A stretch of DNA of 64,000 nucleotides from Burkholderia sp. SRS-46 (GTDB taxonomy: Bacteria > Pseudomonadota > Gammaproteobacteria > Burkholderiales > Burkholderiaceae). The first letter of the stretch is position 1. Every line of letters starts with the position of its first letter. The position numbers and the translations under genes were made by a program. Shown in pieces: positions 18,524 through 26,729 of the stretch. The notes under the pieces were generated by a model. It saw only the letters and a program-made list of their open reading frames with translations, searched no databases and was not told the origin of the DNA. Location: positions 248,001-312,000 of the forward strand of contig NZ_PTXL01000006.1 of assembly GCF_004343775.1 (NCBI RefSeq). The letters are read 5' to 3'.

Positions 18524-19371
18524 TTGACCGCTCCGAACGTGAGCCCGCGCACGAGCTGCTTCTGCGACAGCCAGCCGACGATCAGGATCGGCGCGACCGC
18601 GAGCAGGGATGCCGCGGACAGCTTCGCCCAGAACAGGCCTTCGGGGCTCGAGTACGACGCGATGAACACCGTCAGCGGCGCCGCGTTCGAGCTCGACAGG
18701 TTGATGCTCCAGAACGCCTCGTTCCACGACAGGATCACGAGCAGGAGCGCGGTCGACGCGAGCCCCGGCAGCGCCATCGGCATCAGCAGGTAGACGATCT
18801 CCTGCCAGGTCGACGCGCCGTCGATGCGGCCCGCTTCGAGGATGTCCTTCGGGATCTCGTTGAAGTAGGTGAAGGTCATCCACACCGCGATCGGCAGGTT
18901 GATCAGCGTGTACACGATCACGAGCCCCGACACGGTGTCGAGCAGGCCCGCGTTCTTCCACAGCAGGTAGATCGGCACCAGCACGCCCACCGACGGCATC
19001 ATCTTGGTCGACAGCATCCACAGCAGCACCTTCTGCGTGCGGCGATTCGGGAAGAACGCCATCGCATACGCGGCCGGCACCGCGAACAGCAGGCAGATCA
19101 CGGTGACGCCCGCCGAGATCAGCACCGAGTTCCACGCGAACGCGAAGTAGTCGCTGCGCGCGAACACCTCGCGGAAGCTGTCGAGCGTCGGCATGAAGAA
19201 CAGCGTCGACGCATACGCCTGCTGCTCCGTCTTGAACGCGGTGATCGCCATCCAGAAGATCGGGAAGAACAGCAGCAGCGCGATCAGCCACGCGAGCGCA
19301 CCGGGCAGCGCGCGCCGCACGAGGCCGAACACCGCCGGCATGCGCCGGCTGCCGAGAGTCAGGTCGCTCAT
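18520..19371 (-). CDS. Polyol ABC transporter permease (MalG-like)
   Basis: 283 aa with six predicted membrane helices and the EAA loop seen as LEAGRIDGASTWQEIVYLLMP, which docks on the ATPase. C-terminal SQKQLVRGLTFGAVK is the typical MalG-family end. Overlaps the preceding permease stop by ATGA and the following HAD start in the same way, so three consecutive genes are translationally linked. Equivalent to SmoG or MtlG of sorbitol/mannitol transporters. Confidence 0.92.
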   Translation of the reverse strand: MSDLTLGSRRMPAVFGLVRRALPGALAWLIALLLFFPIFWMAITAFKTEQQAYASTLFFMPTLDSFREVFARSDYFAFAWNSVLISAGVTVICLLFAVPAAYAMAFFPNRRTQKVLLWMLSTKMMPSVGVLVPIYLLWKNAGLLDTVSGLVIVYTLINLPIAVWMTFTYFNEIPKDILEAGRIDGASTWQEIVYLLMPMALPGLASTALLLVILSWNEAFWSINLSSSNAAPLTVFIASYSSPEGLFWAKLSAASLLAVAPILIVGWLSQKQLVRGLTFGAVK

Positions 19372-20312
19372 TTCTCGTACTCCCCCTTCAGGTTGCGCGC
19401 GAGCATCCGCACCAGGAAGAACGACACGACGTTCGCGACGACGACGGCGAGGATGCCGCCCGCCGACGCGAGGCCGACGTCGAACTGCTGCAGGCCGAGC
19501 GCGTAGATCAGGTACGACAGGTTGGTCGTCGCGTTGCCGGGGCCGCCGCCCGTCGTCGTGTAGATCTCCGCGAAGATCGACAGCAGGAAGATCGTCTCCA
19601 TCATCACGACCACCGCGATCGCGCGCTTCAGGTGCGGCAGCGTGATGTAGAAGAACATTGCGAACGGGCCGGCGCCGTCGATGCGCGCCGCCTCCTTCTG
19701 CTCCTGGTCGAGCGACTGGATCGCGGTGAACAGGATCAGGAACGCGAACGGCAGCCACTGCCACGCGACGATGATCACCACCGCGGTGAGCGGATAGTCG
19801 GCGAACCAGTCGATCGGCGTCATGCCGAGCGCGCGCATCGCATTGGCGACGAGCCCGTACACCGGGTGCAGGATCATGTTCTTCCAGATCAGCGCGGACA
19901 CCGTCGGCATCACGAAGAACGGCGCGATCGCGAACAGCCGCGCGATGCCCTGCCCGTAGAACTTGCGGTCGAACAGCACCGCCATCAGCACGCCGCCGAC
20001 CACGGTGATCGCGAGCACCGCGCCGATCAGCGCGAGCGTGTGCCAGATCGCCGGCAGGAACGACGGATCGGTGGCGAGGAAGCGGTAGTTGTCGAGGCCC
20101 GCGAAACCCTTCACGTCCGGGTTCAGCAGGTTGTAGCGCGAGAACGAGAACCAGATCGTCATCGCGAGCGGAATCGACATCCACAGCAGCAGCACCGCGA
20201 CGGACGGCGACACGAGCCAGCTCGCGCCGCCGCGCGGGCGGCCGGGCGCCGCGCCCGGCGGCGCATCGCCGACCGACGCCGCATGGCTCAGGGGAAGACG
20301 TAAGTGACGCAT
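19368..20312 (-). CDS. Polyol ABC transporter permease (MalF-like)
   Basis: 314 aa. After a Pro/Gly-rich N-terminal stretch come six helices and the EAA loop QKEAARIDGAGPFAMFFYIT. TGGGPGNATTNLSYLIY is the conserved segment after the loop in this subfamily. Lies 122 bp after the binding-protein gene and overlaps the second permease by 4 nt. Equivalent to SmoF or MtlF. Confidence 0.92.
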   Translation of the reverse strand: MRHLRLPLSHAASVGDAPPGAAPGRPRGGASWLVSPSVAVLLLWMSIPLAMTIWFSFSRYNLLNPDVKGFAGLDNYRFLATDPSFLPAIWHTLALIGAVLAITVVGGVLMAVLFDRKFYGQGIARLFAIAPFFVMPTVSALIWKNMILHPVYGLVANAMRALGMTPIDWFADYPLTAVVIIVAWQWLPFAFLILFTAIQSLDQEQKEAARIDGAGPFAMFFYITLPHLKRAIAVVVMMETIFLLSIFAEIYTTTGGGPGNATTNLSYLIYALGLQQFDVGLASAGGILAVVVANVVSFFLVRMLARNLKGEYEK

Positions 20313-20434
20313 GATCGGGACCACCTCCGATTGAAACGCGGGCGCAACGGCCTGCCCGCCTTGCCGCTTCGACGCGCGCACGATGCGCTCACGCACCGCG
20401 CGCGGCTTGGCTTCGGTTGTTTCGCTTGCTTCCG

Positions 20435-21760
20435 TTACTTCTGGTAGCCGGCCTGCCGCACCGCGCGGTCGGCCGCGGCCTGCCCGGCCGCGAGCGCCTG
20501 GTCGACCGTCAGCTGCCCGGCCACCGCGCCCGCGATGCTCTGCCCGACCACCGTGCCGAACGACTGGAATTCGGGAATGCCGACGTACTGCACGCCCGTG
20601 TACGGCACCTTCTTCGCGGCGGGATCGTTCGGGTCGGCCGTCTCGATCGCCTTCAGCACGAAATCGGAGAACGGCGCGGCCGCCTTGTACTCGGCGCGCT
20701 GGTAGGTCGACGTGCGCGTGCCCGGCGGCACCGACGCCCAACCTTCGTCCTTGCCGACCATCTCGACGTACTGCTTCGACGTCGCCCACGCGATGAACTT
20801 CTTCGCCGCGTCCTGCTGCTTCGAAGTCTTCGGGATCGCCAGCGCCCACGCCCACAGCCAGTGCGAGCCCTTCGGCGTCGATGCGACCGGCGCGGCCGCG
20901 AAGCCGATCCTGTCGGCGACCTGCGACTGCTGCTTGTTGTAGAGCATCCCCGCGGCGACGGTCGCGTCGATCCACATCGCGCACTTGCCCGACGCGGTCA
21001 GCGTGAGGTTCTCGTTGAAGCCGTTCGAGCTTGCGCCCGGCGGGCCGTTCTTCTTCAGCAGGTTCACGTAGAAGCCGATCGCCTTCTTCCACTCGGGCGA
21101 CGTGAGCTGCGCATTCCACTTCTCGTCGAACCAGCGCCCGCCGAAGGTGTTCACGACGGTCGACACGTACGCCATGTTCTCGCCCCAGCCGGCCTTGCCG
21201 CGCAGGCAGATCCCGTAGATGCCCTTCGACTTGTCGGTGAGCTTGTCCGCGAATTCGGCGACCTGGTCGTAGGTCGGCTGGTCGGGCATCTTGAGCCCCT
21301 TCGCCGCGAACAGGTCCTTGCGGTAGAACGTCATCGAGCTTTCGACGTAGAACGGCAGCGCGTACAGCTGGCCGTTGTACGACAGGCTGTCGCGCGCGGT
21401 CTTCACGATGTCGTTCAGGTCGTAGTCGGCCGGCAGGTTCGCGACCGGCGCGAGCCAGCCGCGCTTGCCCCATTGCGGCGTCTCGTAGGTGCCGATCGCC
21501 ATCACGTCGAACTGGCCGCTGCCGGTCGTGATGTCGGTGGTCGCGCGCTGGCGCAGCACGTTCTCCTCGAGGATCACCCAGTTCAGCTTGATGTCGGGAT
21601 TCGCCTTCTCGAAGGCCGACGACAGCTTCTTCAGCTCGATCATGTCGGGGTTGTTCAGCGTCGCGATCGTCAGCGTGCCCGCGTGGGCCGCGCAGGCGGC
21701 GGCCGCGAGCGCGGCTCCGGCAAGGCAGCGGGCGGCGGCGTCGAACCTGTTTCGTTGCAT
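20435..21760 (-). CDS. Polyol ABC transporter periplasmic substrate-binding protein
   Basis: 441 aa with a Sec signal peptide ending near AAHA (residue 27). The mature start TLTIATLNNPDMIELKKLS and segments VMAIGTYETPQWGKRGWL, ALPFYVESSMTFYRKDLF, GICLRGKAGWGENMAY, WLWAWALAIPKTSK and TGVQYVGIPEFQSFGT are those of the SmoE/MtlE sorbitol-mannitol binding proteins (bacterial SBP family 1). It sets the transporter's specificity, probably for hexitols and perhaps pentitols. RBS CAGGAGAC precedes the ATG. Confidence 0.92.
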   Translation of the reverse strand: MQRNRFDAAARCLAGAALAAAACAAHAGTLTIATLNNPDMIELKKLSSAFEKANPDIKLNWVILEENVLRQRATTDITTGSGQFDVMAIGTYETPQWGKRGWLAPVANLPADYDLNDIVKTARDSLSYNGQLYALPFYVESSMTFYRKDLFAAKGLKMPDQPTYDQVAEFADKLTDKSKGIYGICLRGKAGWGENMAYVSTVVNTFGGRWFDEKWNAQLTSPEWKKAIGFYVNLLKKNGPPGASSNGFNENLTLTASGKCAMWIDATVAAGMLYNKQQSQVADRIGFAAAPVASTPKGSHWLWAWALAIPKTSKQQDAAKKFIAWATSKQYVEMVGKDEGWASVPPGTRTSTYQRAEYKAAAPFSDFVLKAIETADPNDPAAKKVPYTGVQYVGIPEFQSFGTVVGQSIAGAVAGQLTVDQALAAGQAAADRAVRQAGYQK

Positions 21761-21810
21761 GGCGTGTCTCCTGGATGTTGTCGGTTTGTCGTATGTGGAT
21801 GGATGGCCGG

Positions 21811-23148
21811 TCAGCCCGGCCGCTGCATGCCGCACGCGCGCGCGTAACGCGCGATCACGTCGCGTATCCGGTGGCGGACCCATGCGCGCGGGTCCGCCGC
21901 GAGCGCGCCCGCTCGGCACGCCGCGTACACGTCCGGCAGCCACTGCGCGACGAGCGTCTCGGGCACCGGCTGGCGCGCGAGGTTGCCGAACAGCCGCTCG
22001 ACGGCGGCCGCGACGGCCGGCTGCAGCCAGTAGTAGCGGATCCGGTCGCTGTAGCTGAACTGCCGCGCGAGCCGCTGCGCGGTCTCGTCGCCGCGGTAGT
22101 ACGGCGCCCAGTGCTCGGGCTGCGCGCGCATTGCCGCGTCGACGACGTCGCGCAGCTGCGAGCGCCGCGCCGCATCGCCGATCAGCGCGTCCTCGATGAA
22201 GGTGAGCGCGAACAGCGCCTCGCGCAGTGCAAACGTGAGCGCGGGGCCGACCTTCAGGATCGCGAAATGGTCGCGCACCAGCGCGGCGAGCGCGGGTTCC
22301 GTCTGGTAGTCGGTCGAATGCGCCTCGAACACGAGGCCCGGCGTGCGCAGGATGCTCGCGCCGAGCGAAGCCGCCTTCGCGCTGTCGTAGTCGAGCACGT
22401 GACGGTCGTCGAAATCGACGCCGGGCTGCGCGACGATCGCGACGACCCGCGCCCACGCGTCGTCGAGGCCGTGCGCCGCGAACGCGGCGCGATGCGCGTC
22501 GAGCGTCGCCGCGATGCTGTCGGCGCGCGTCACGGCGATCGCGGTGGCGTCGCCGCCCGCCTCGCCGCCCGGCGTCGGCACCTCGGTGCCGATCACGTAG
22601 ACCGGCGTCTGGCCGCTGCGCGCCGCCGCGTCCTCGGCCGCGCGGCACAATGCCGCCGCGCGGGCCGCGATCGTGCGGCCGTCGAGCGGGCCCGCGTCGT
22701 CCGCGCAGGCCATGCTCGCGTCGAGATGGATCTTCGTGAAGCCGGCCTCCACGTAAGCGGCGACCATCGCCACGGCCTCGCGCATCGCGTCGGCCGCGCG
22801 GCCGTGCCGCCACGGGTTCGGTCCCAGGTGGTCGCCGCCGAGCACCAGCGCGGACGGCGCCAGCCCGCACCGCGCGGCGATCGCGTCGACGTCGCGGCGG
22901 AAGTCCGCCGGCGTCATCCCCGTATAGCCGCCGAGATGGTTCACCTGGTTGCAGGTCGCCTCGACGAGCAGCGGCGAGCCGTCCGCGCGCGCGGCTTCGC
23001 ACGCGGCTTCGAGCACCAGCCGGTGCGCGCTGCACACCGCGTAGATCCCGCGCTGCGCATCGCCACGGTTCGCGTCGAAGATCATCCGCAGCACCGCGTT
23101 CGACGGCGCGGCGCGCGGGCGTTCGAGCGTCGTCGTCAGGCCGGACAT
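21811..23148 (-). CDS. gatZ: GatZ/KbaZ-type protein, likely D-tagatose 6-phosphate 4-epimerase
   Basis: 445 aa, full length for the GatZ/KbaZ family. Segments: GIYAVCSAHRLVLEAA, LLVEATCNQVNHLGGYTGM, LGGDHLGPNPW, GFTKIHLDASMACADD, YVIGTEVPTPGGE, QPGVDFDD and LKVGPALTFALREALFAL. In enterobacteria GatZ assists the aldolase GatY; in Agrobacterium fabrum a stand-alone GatZ was shown to be D-tagatose 6-phosphate 4-epimerase (EC 5.1.3.40). No GatY/KbaY aldolase is encoded here, so the epimerase role is more likely: tagatose 6-P to fructose 6-P. Overlaps the upstream kinase gene by 13 nt. Confidence 0.88.
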   Translation of the reverse strand: MSGLTTTLERPRAAPSNAVLRMIFDANRGDAQRGIYAVCSAHRLVLEAACEAARADGSPLLVEATCNQVNHLGGYTGMTPADFRRDVDAIAARCGLAPSALVLGGDHLGPNPWRHGRAADAMREAVAMVAAYVEAGFTKIHLDASMACADDAGPLDGRTIAARAAALCRAAEDAAARSGQTPVYVIGTEVPTPGGEAGGDATAIAVTRADSIAATLDAHRAAFAAHGLDDAWARVVAIVAQPGVDFDDRHVLDYDSAKAASLGASILRTPGLVFEAHSTDYQTEPALAALVRDHFAILKVGPALTFALREALFALTFIEDALIGDAARRSQLRDVVDAAMRAQPEHWAPYYRGDETAQRLARQFSYSDRIRYYWLQPAVAAAVERLFGNLARQPVPETLVAQWLPDVYAACRAGALAADPRAWVRHRIRDVIARYARACGMQRPG

Positions 23149-24092
23149 GCGACACCCCGCTCGCTCAGGAAGCGCTCGATGTCGGCGGCGCTGCTGTTGC
23201 CTTCCATCGGGCCGCGCCGCGTGACCGCGAGCGCGCCCGCCGCATTCGCGCGGCGCAGCGCCACGTCGATCGGCAGGCCTTCGACGAGGCTCGCGACCAG
23301 CGTGCCGCCGAAGCAGTCGCCCGCGCCGGTCGGATCGACTTCGTCGACCGGATACGCCGGCGCGTCGACCCGGCTCGCGCGATCGAACGCGCTGCTGCCG
23401 GCCGCGCCGCGCTTCAGCACGACACGCTCCATCAGCGGATGCGTCGCGAGCAAGCCCGCGATCGCGCGCTCGGCCGGCTGCGGCCCGCAGAAGAACGGCA
23501 GGTCCGCTTCGCTCGGCAGGAACAGGTGGCAGGCGGCGAGCATGTCGTCGAGCGCCGCGCGCATCGGCGCGAAGCCCAGCATCTCGGCGCGCACGTTCGG
23601 ATCGAACGAGATCTTCGCGCCCGCGCGCGCGGCCTCGATCACGCCGCGCTGGATCGCCGCGATCGCGGCTTCGCTCGTCAGCGACGAGCCCATCACGTGG
23701 AAATAGCGGCAGCCGTCGAACAGCCGCGCGTCGATGTCGGACGCTTCGAAGCAGCCGGCCGCGCTGGTCGCGACGTGGTAGACGAAGCTGCGCGAGCCGT
23801 CGTCGCGATACGCGACGAACGCGGTGCCGGTCGGCCGCGCGACGCGGCGGATCGCGCCGACATCGACGCCGTCGCGGGCAAGCCGCGCGACGATCGCGTC
23901 GCCGAACGCGTCGCGGCCCACGCAGCCGGCATATGCGACCCGCGCGCCGAGCCGCGCGGCCTGGTCCGCGAAGATCGCGGGCGCGCCGCTCGGGAACGGC
24001 CCGTCGAACGCACCCGGCGCGTCGAAGCCCTGGCCGCGCTGCGCGGCGACGAATTCGGCCAGCAGTTCGCCGGCGGTGACGATCGTGGCCAT
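23136..24092 (-). CDS. PfkB-family carbohydrate kinase (tagatose/fructose kinase-like)
   Basis: 318 aa ribokinase-fold kinase. N-terminal substrate region ATIVTAGELLAEFVAA; the C-terminal PfkB signature VDPTGAGDCFGGTLVASL carries the anion hole and the catalytic Asp. SFDPNVRAEML and VVLKRGAAGS are also conserved. In A. fabrum the equivalent position next to GatZ is held by TagK, a D-tagatose 6-kinase; in P. fluorescens the mtl operon has the fructokinase MtlZ. Either ketohexose could be the substrate. ATG at 24092 is taken; a GTG directly before it (24095) is equally compatible with the AGGAGGG site. Confidence 0.88.
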   Translation of the reverse strand: MATIVTAGELLAEFVAAQRGQGFDAPGAFDGPFPSGAPAIFADQAARLGARVAYAGCVGRDAFGDAIVARLARDGVDVGAIRRVARPTGTAFVAYRDDGSRSFVYHVATSAAGCFEASDIDARLFDGCRYFHVMGSSLTSEAAIAAIQRGVIEAARAGAKISFDPNVRAEMLGFAPMRAALDDMLAACHLFLPSEADLPFFCGPQPAERAIAGLLATHPLMERVVLKRGAAGSSAFDRASRVDAPAYPVDEVDPTGAGDCFGGTLVASLVEGLPIDVALRRANAAGALAVTRRGPMEGNSSAADIERFLSERGVACPA

Positions 24093-24176
24093 CACGCGTG
24101 CCCTCCTGATACCGGCACGCGCCGGGCGGCCGCCTGCGGCAGCGGCGAACGAAGCGAACGTGGGCGCCGTTGCATG

Positions 24177-24953
24177 TCAGCTCATCCAGTTGCCGCCGTC
24201 GACGTTCAGCGTCTGGGCGGTCACGTAGTCGGCATCGGCGGACGCAAGGAACAGCGCGGCGCCGGTCAGGTCGGCGGGCACGCCCATCCGGCCGAGCGGC
24301 ACCGCTTCGCCGACGAGCCGCTTCTTCTCGCCGAGCGGCCGGTTCTCGTAGCGCGCGAACAGCGCGTCGACCTGCTCCCACATCGGCGTGTCGACCACGC
24401 CCGGCGCGATCCCGTTCACGTTGATCCGGTGCGGTGCGAGCGCGAGCGCGGCCGACTGCGTGTAGCTGATCACCGCGGCCTTGGTCGCGCAGTAGTGCGA
24501 AACGAGCGCCTCGCCGCGCCGGCCCGCCTGCGACGACATGTTGACGATCTTGCCGCCGCGCCCCTGCTCGACCATCCGCTGCGCGACCGCCTGCATCAGG
24601 AAGAACATGCCCTTCACGTTGACCGCGAACAGGCGGTCGAACACGTCCCAGGATGCGTCGAGGAGCGGGCGCATGTCGAACAGCGCCGCGTTGTTGAACA
24701 GGATGTCGATGCCGCCGAACCGCTCGGCCGCGGTGGCGACGATGCGCGCGATGTCGTCCTGGCGGGTGACGTCGGCGGTGACCGCGAGCGCGCGGCCCGG
24801 GTGGGCTTCGATGAGCCGTGCGAGCGACCCGCCGGCCGGCTTCACGTCGACGAGCACGCAGCGCGCGCCCTCGTCCAGATAGCGTTGCGCGACCGCTTCG
24901 CCGATGCCGCTTGCGGCGCCCGTCAGGATCGCGACCTTGTCCTGCAATCTCAC
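24177..24953 (-). CDS. SDR-family polyol dehydrogenase (sorbitol/galactitol type, SmoS-like)
   Basis: 258 aa classical short-chain dehydrogenase. TGAASGIG (11-18) binds NAD, NNAA (87-90) is conserved, and the catalytic triad is Ser141 (NMSSQ), Tyr154 and Lys158 (YCATK). The overall sequence resembles sorbitol dehydrogenase SmoS (about 256 aa), which oxidises sorbitol to fructose and galactitol to tagatose. GTG at 24953 is the start because GGAG lies 7 nt upstream and the protein opens at MRLQDKVAILTG. First gene of the eight-gene polyol operon. Confidence 0.9.
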   Translation of the reverse strand: MRLQDKVAILTGAASGIGEAVAQRYLDEGARCVLVDVKPAGGSLARLIEAHPGRALAVTADVTRQDDIARIVATAAERFGGIDILFNNAALFDMRPLLDASWDVFDRLFAVNVKGMFFLMQAVAQRMVEQGRGGKIVNMSSQAGRRGEALVSHYCATKAAVISYTQSAALALAPHRINVNGIAPGVVDTPMWEQVDALFARYENRPLGEKKRLVGEAVPLGRMGVPADLTGAALFLASADADYVTAQTLNVDGGNWMS

Positions 24954-25016
24954 TGGCTGTCTCCGGTTCGTTCTGCGTTGTGCGACGTGCCGCCGGTGAG
25001 CGTTTGCTCGCGACAC

Positions 25017-25070
25017 GAATAATTGCTCTGCCTGCGATCAAATGATCGGATACGGAACCGGGGCTGTCAA
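25017..25070 (-). promoter_or_regulatory. Predicted promoter and operator of the polyol ABC operon
   Basis: On the minus strand TTGACA (25065-25070) is followed after 17 nt by GATCAT (25042-25047). The -10 opens an inverted repeat: GATCATTTGATC (25036-25047), 7 nt, then GAGCAATTATTC (25017-25028). The left arm is itself close to palindromic. Order, orientation, arm length, spacer and relation to the -10 match those before dalD (8981-9034). The element ends 63 nt before the GTG of the dehydrogenase gene. Confidence 0.65.
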
Positions 25071-25212
25071 GGCGGATCGCACCGGTTTCGATGATGCGGT
25101 GCGGCACGACGGCGCCGGGCGAACGGCCGCGAACGCAGGCGGAACAAGGCGGAGCGGGATTGGGTGCGGCGCGGATCGACAGGAACGTGTCGGCTGGCCG
25201 CATGCGCATTGG

Positions 25213-25237
25213 CGCGATACGTTATATCATCGCGATA
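25213..25237 (+). promoter_or_regulatory. Candidate Zur box upstream of zur
   Basis: GTTATATCAT (25221-25230) matches the left half of the proteobacterial Zur consensus (GTTATANTATAAC); it lies between CGCGATA direct repeats (25213-25219 and 25231-25237), and GCGAT/ATCGC form a short dyad around it. This AT-richer patch is 35 bp before the zur ATG, where it would block transcription of zur-znuACB in zinc-replete cells. Confidence 0.4.
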
Positions 25238-25264
25238 TTCTCGTTCCATCGCCCGTATTGCGCC

Positions 25265-25744
25265 ATGGCTACTTCCTCGTCACATGCGTCGCCCGCATCG
25301 ATTGCCGACCGGCTGTCGCGCGCCGACGCGTTCGCCGCCGAGCACGGCCTCGCGTGGACGCCGCTGCGCCGGCAGGTCTACGAACGCGTGCTCGCCGCGC
25401 AGCGCCCGATCGGCGCGTACGACCTGCTCGCCGAACTCGAGCCGCAGCGCGGCCGGGTGCCGCCCACGACCGTGTATCGCGCGCTGGATTTCCTCGTCGA
25501 GCACGGTTTCATCCACCGGATCGAATCGAAGAACGCGTTCTTCGCGTGCTGCGAGATCGGCGTGCCGCACGAAGGCCAGTTCCTGATCTGCGAAGCCTGC
25601 GGCGAGACCGTCGAGATTCCCGGCGGCGACCTCGCGAAGCAGTTGTCCGCGAGCGCGCCCGCGCACGGCTTCGAAGTGCACCACCAGGTCGTCGAGCTGA
25701 GCGGCCTGTGCGGCCACTGCAAGACCAAGCCGGCGCAGCGCTGA
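25265..25744 (+). CDS. zur: Zinc uptake regulator Zur (Fur family)
   Basis: 159 aa Fur-fold repressor: winged helix (TPLRRQVYERVLAAQRPIGAYDLL, then PPTTVYRALDFLVEHGFIHRIES) and a metal-binding dimerisation domain (ACCEIGVPHEGQFLICEACGE, HHQVVELSGLCGHCK). The two CxxC pairs (CEAC and CGHC) are the structural zinc site found in Zur. Adjacent znuACB genes make the Zur assignment firm over Fur. ATG at 25265 gives the usual start; an upstream in-frame ATG at 25091 is a chance extension through the divergent promoter. Confidence 0.92.
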   Translation: MATSSSHASPASIADRLSRADAFAAEHGLAWTPLRRQVYERVLAAQRPIGAYDLLAELEPQRGRVPPTTVYRALDFLVEHGFIHRIESKNAFFACCEIGVPHEGQFLICEACGETVEIPGGDLAKQLSASAPAHGFEVHHQVVELSGLCGHCKTKPAQR

Positions 25745-25790
25745 CGCCGGTCGCGCGGCCGCCCGCCGTTCTTTCCACACGAGGAGATTC

Positions 25791-26729
25791 ATGTCCCATG
25801 CCCTGACGCGCACGCCGCCGCGTGCGCCGCTGCCCGCCCAGACGCGCGTTGCGCGCCCCGTCCGCTGGCTCGCCGCCGGCCTCGCCGCGCTGTCGCTCGC
25901 CGTGCCCGCGCTCGCGCAGGCGGCGGCCCTCAACGTGGTGGCGGCCGAGAATTTCTATGGCGACGTCGCGTCGCAGATCGGCGGCCGCCACGTCGCGGTG
26001 ACGAGCATCCTCAGCAATCCCGACCAGGATCCGCACCTGTTCGAGGCGAGCCCGAAGACCGCGCGCGCGCTGCAGCAGGCGCAGCTCGTGATCTACAACG
26101 GCGCCAACTACGATCCGTGGATGGCCAAGCTGCTCGGCGCGTCGAAGCAGGCGAAGCGCGCGACGATCGTGGTCGCGGAGCGGGTCGGCAAGAAGGCCGG
26201 CGACAACCCGCACCTGTGGTACGACCCGGCGACGATGCCGGCCGCCGCGCGCGCGATCGCCGCGGAGCTGGGCCGCGCGGACCCGGCGAACAAGGCCGAC
26301 TACGACGCGAACCTCGCGAAGTTCGTCGCGTCGCTGAAGCCGATCGACGACAAGGTCGCCGCGCTGCGCACGACGTACAAGGGCGTGCCCGTGACGGCGA
26401 CCGAACCCGTGGCCGGCTATCTCGCCGACGCGATCGGCCTCGACATGCGCAACCAGCGCTTCCAGCTCGCGACGATGAACGACACCGAGGCCAGCGCGTC
26501 GGACATCGCCGCGTTCGAGAAGGACCTGCGCAGCCGCCAGGTGCACGTGCTGATCTACAACAGCCAGGCCGAGGAGCCGATGACGAAGCGCATGCTGAAG
26601 ATCGCGCGCGACGCGCGCGTGCCGACCGTGAGCGTCACCGAGACGCAGCCGGCCGGCAAGACGTTCCAGCAATGGATGCTCGGCCAGATCGACGCGCTCG
26701 GCCAGGCACTTTCCACCGGCAAGCCATGA
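25791..26729 (+). CDS. znuA: Zinc ABC transporter substrate-binding protein ZnuA
   Basis: 312 aa cluster A-I metal-binding protein with a long signal region (residues 1 to about 45, ending near LAQAAA). Metal-ligand positions are visible in NPDQDPHLFEASPKT and DNPHLWYDPATMP, and the last acidic ligand region is at EEPMTKRML. The His/Asp-rich loop normally inserted before the second His of enterobacterial ZnuA is absent: that stretch (KRATIVVAERVGKKAG) has no histidine. GAGGAG precedes the ATG. 46 nt after zur; stop overlaps znuC. Confidence 0.92.
   Translation: MSHALTRTPPRAPLPAQTRVARPVRWLAAGLAALSLAVPALAQAAALNVVAAENFYGDVASQIGGRHVAVTSILSNPDQDPHLFEASPKTARALQQAQLVIYNGANYDPWMAKLLGASKQAKRATIVVAERVGKKAGDNPHLWYDPATMPAAARAIAAELGRADPANKADYDANLAKFVASLKPIDDKVAALRTTYKGVPVTATEPVAGYLADAIGLDMRNQRFQLATMNDTEASASDIAAFEKDLRSRQVHVLIYNSQAEEPMTKRMLKIARDARVPTVSVTETQPAGKTFQQWMLGQIDALGQALSTGKP

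Noticed and set aside
21811..25209. 1132-residue minus-strand frame reaching back through the kinase and SDR genes
   Set aside because: Only the last 445 codons (GatZ) have family similarity; the upstream part is an out-of-frame reading of pfkB and SDR genes.
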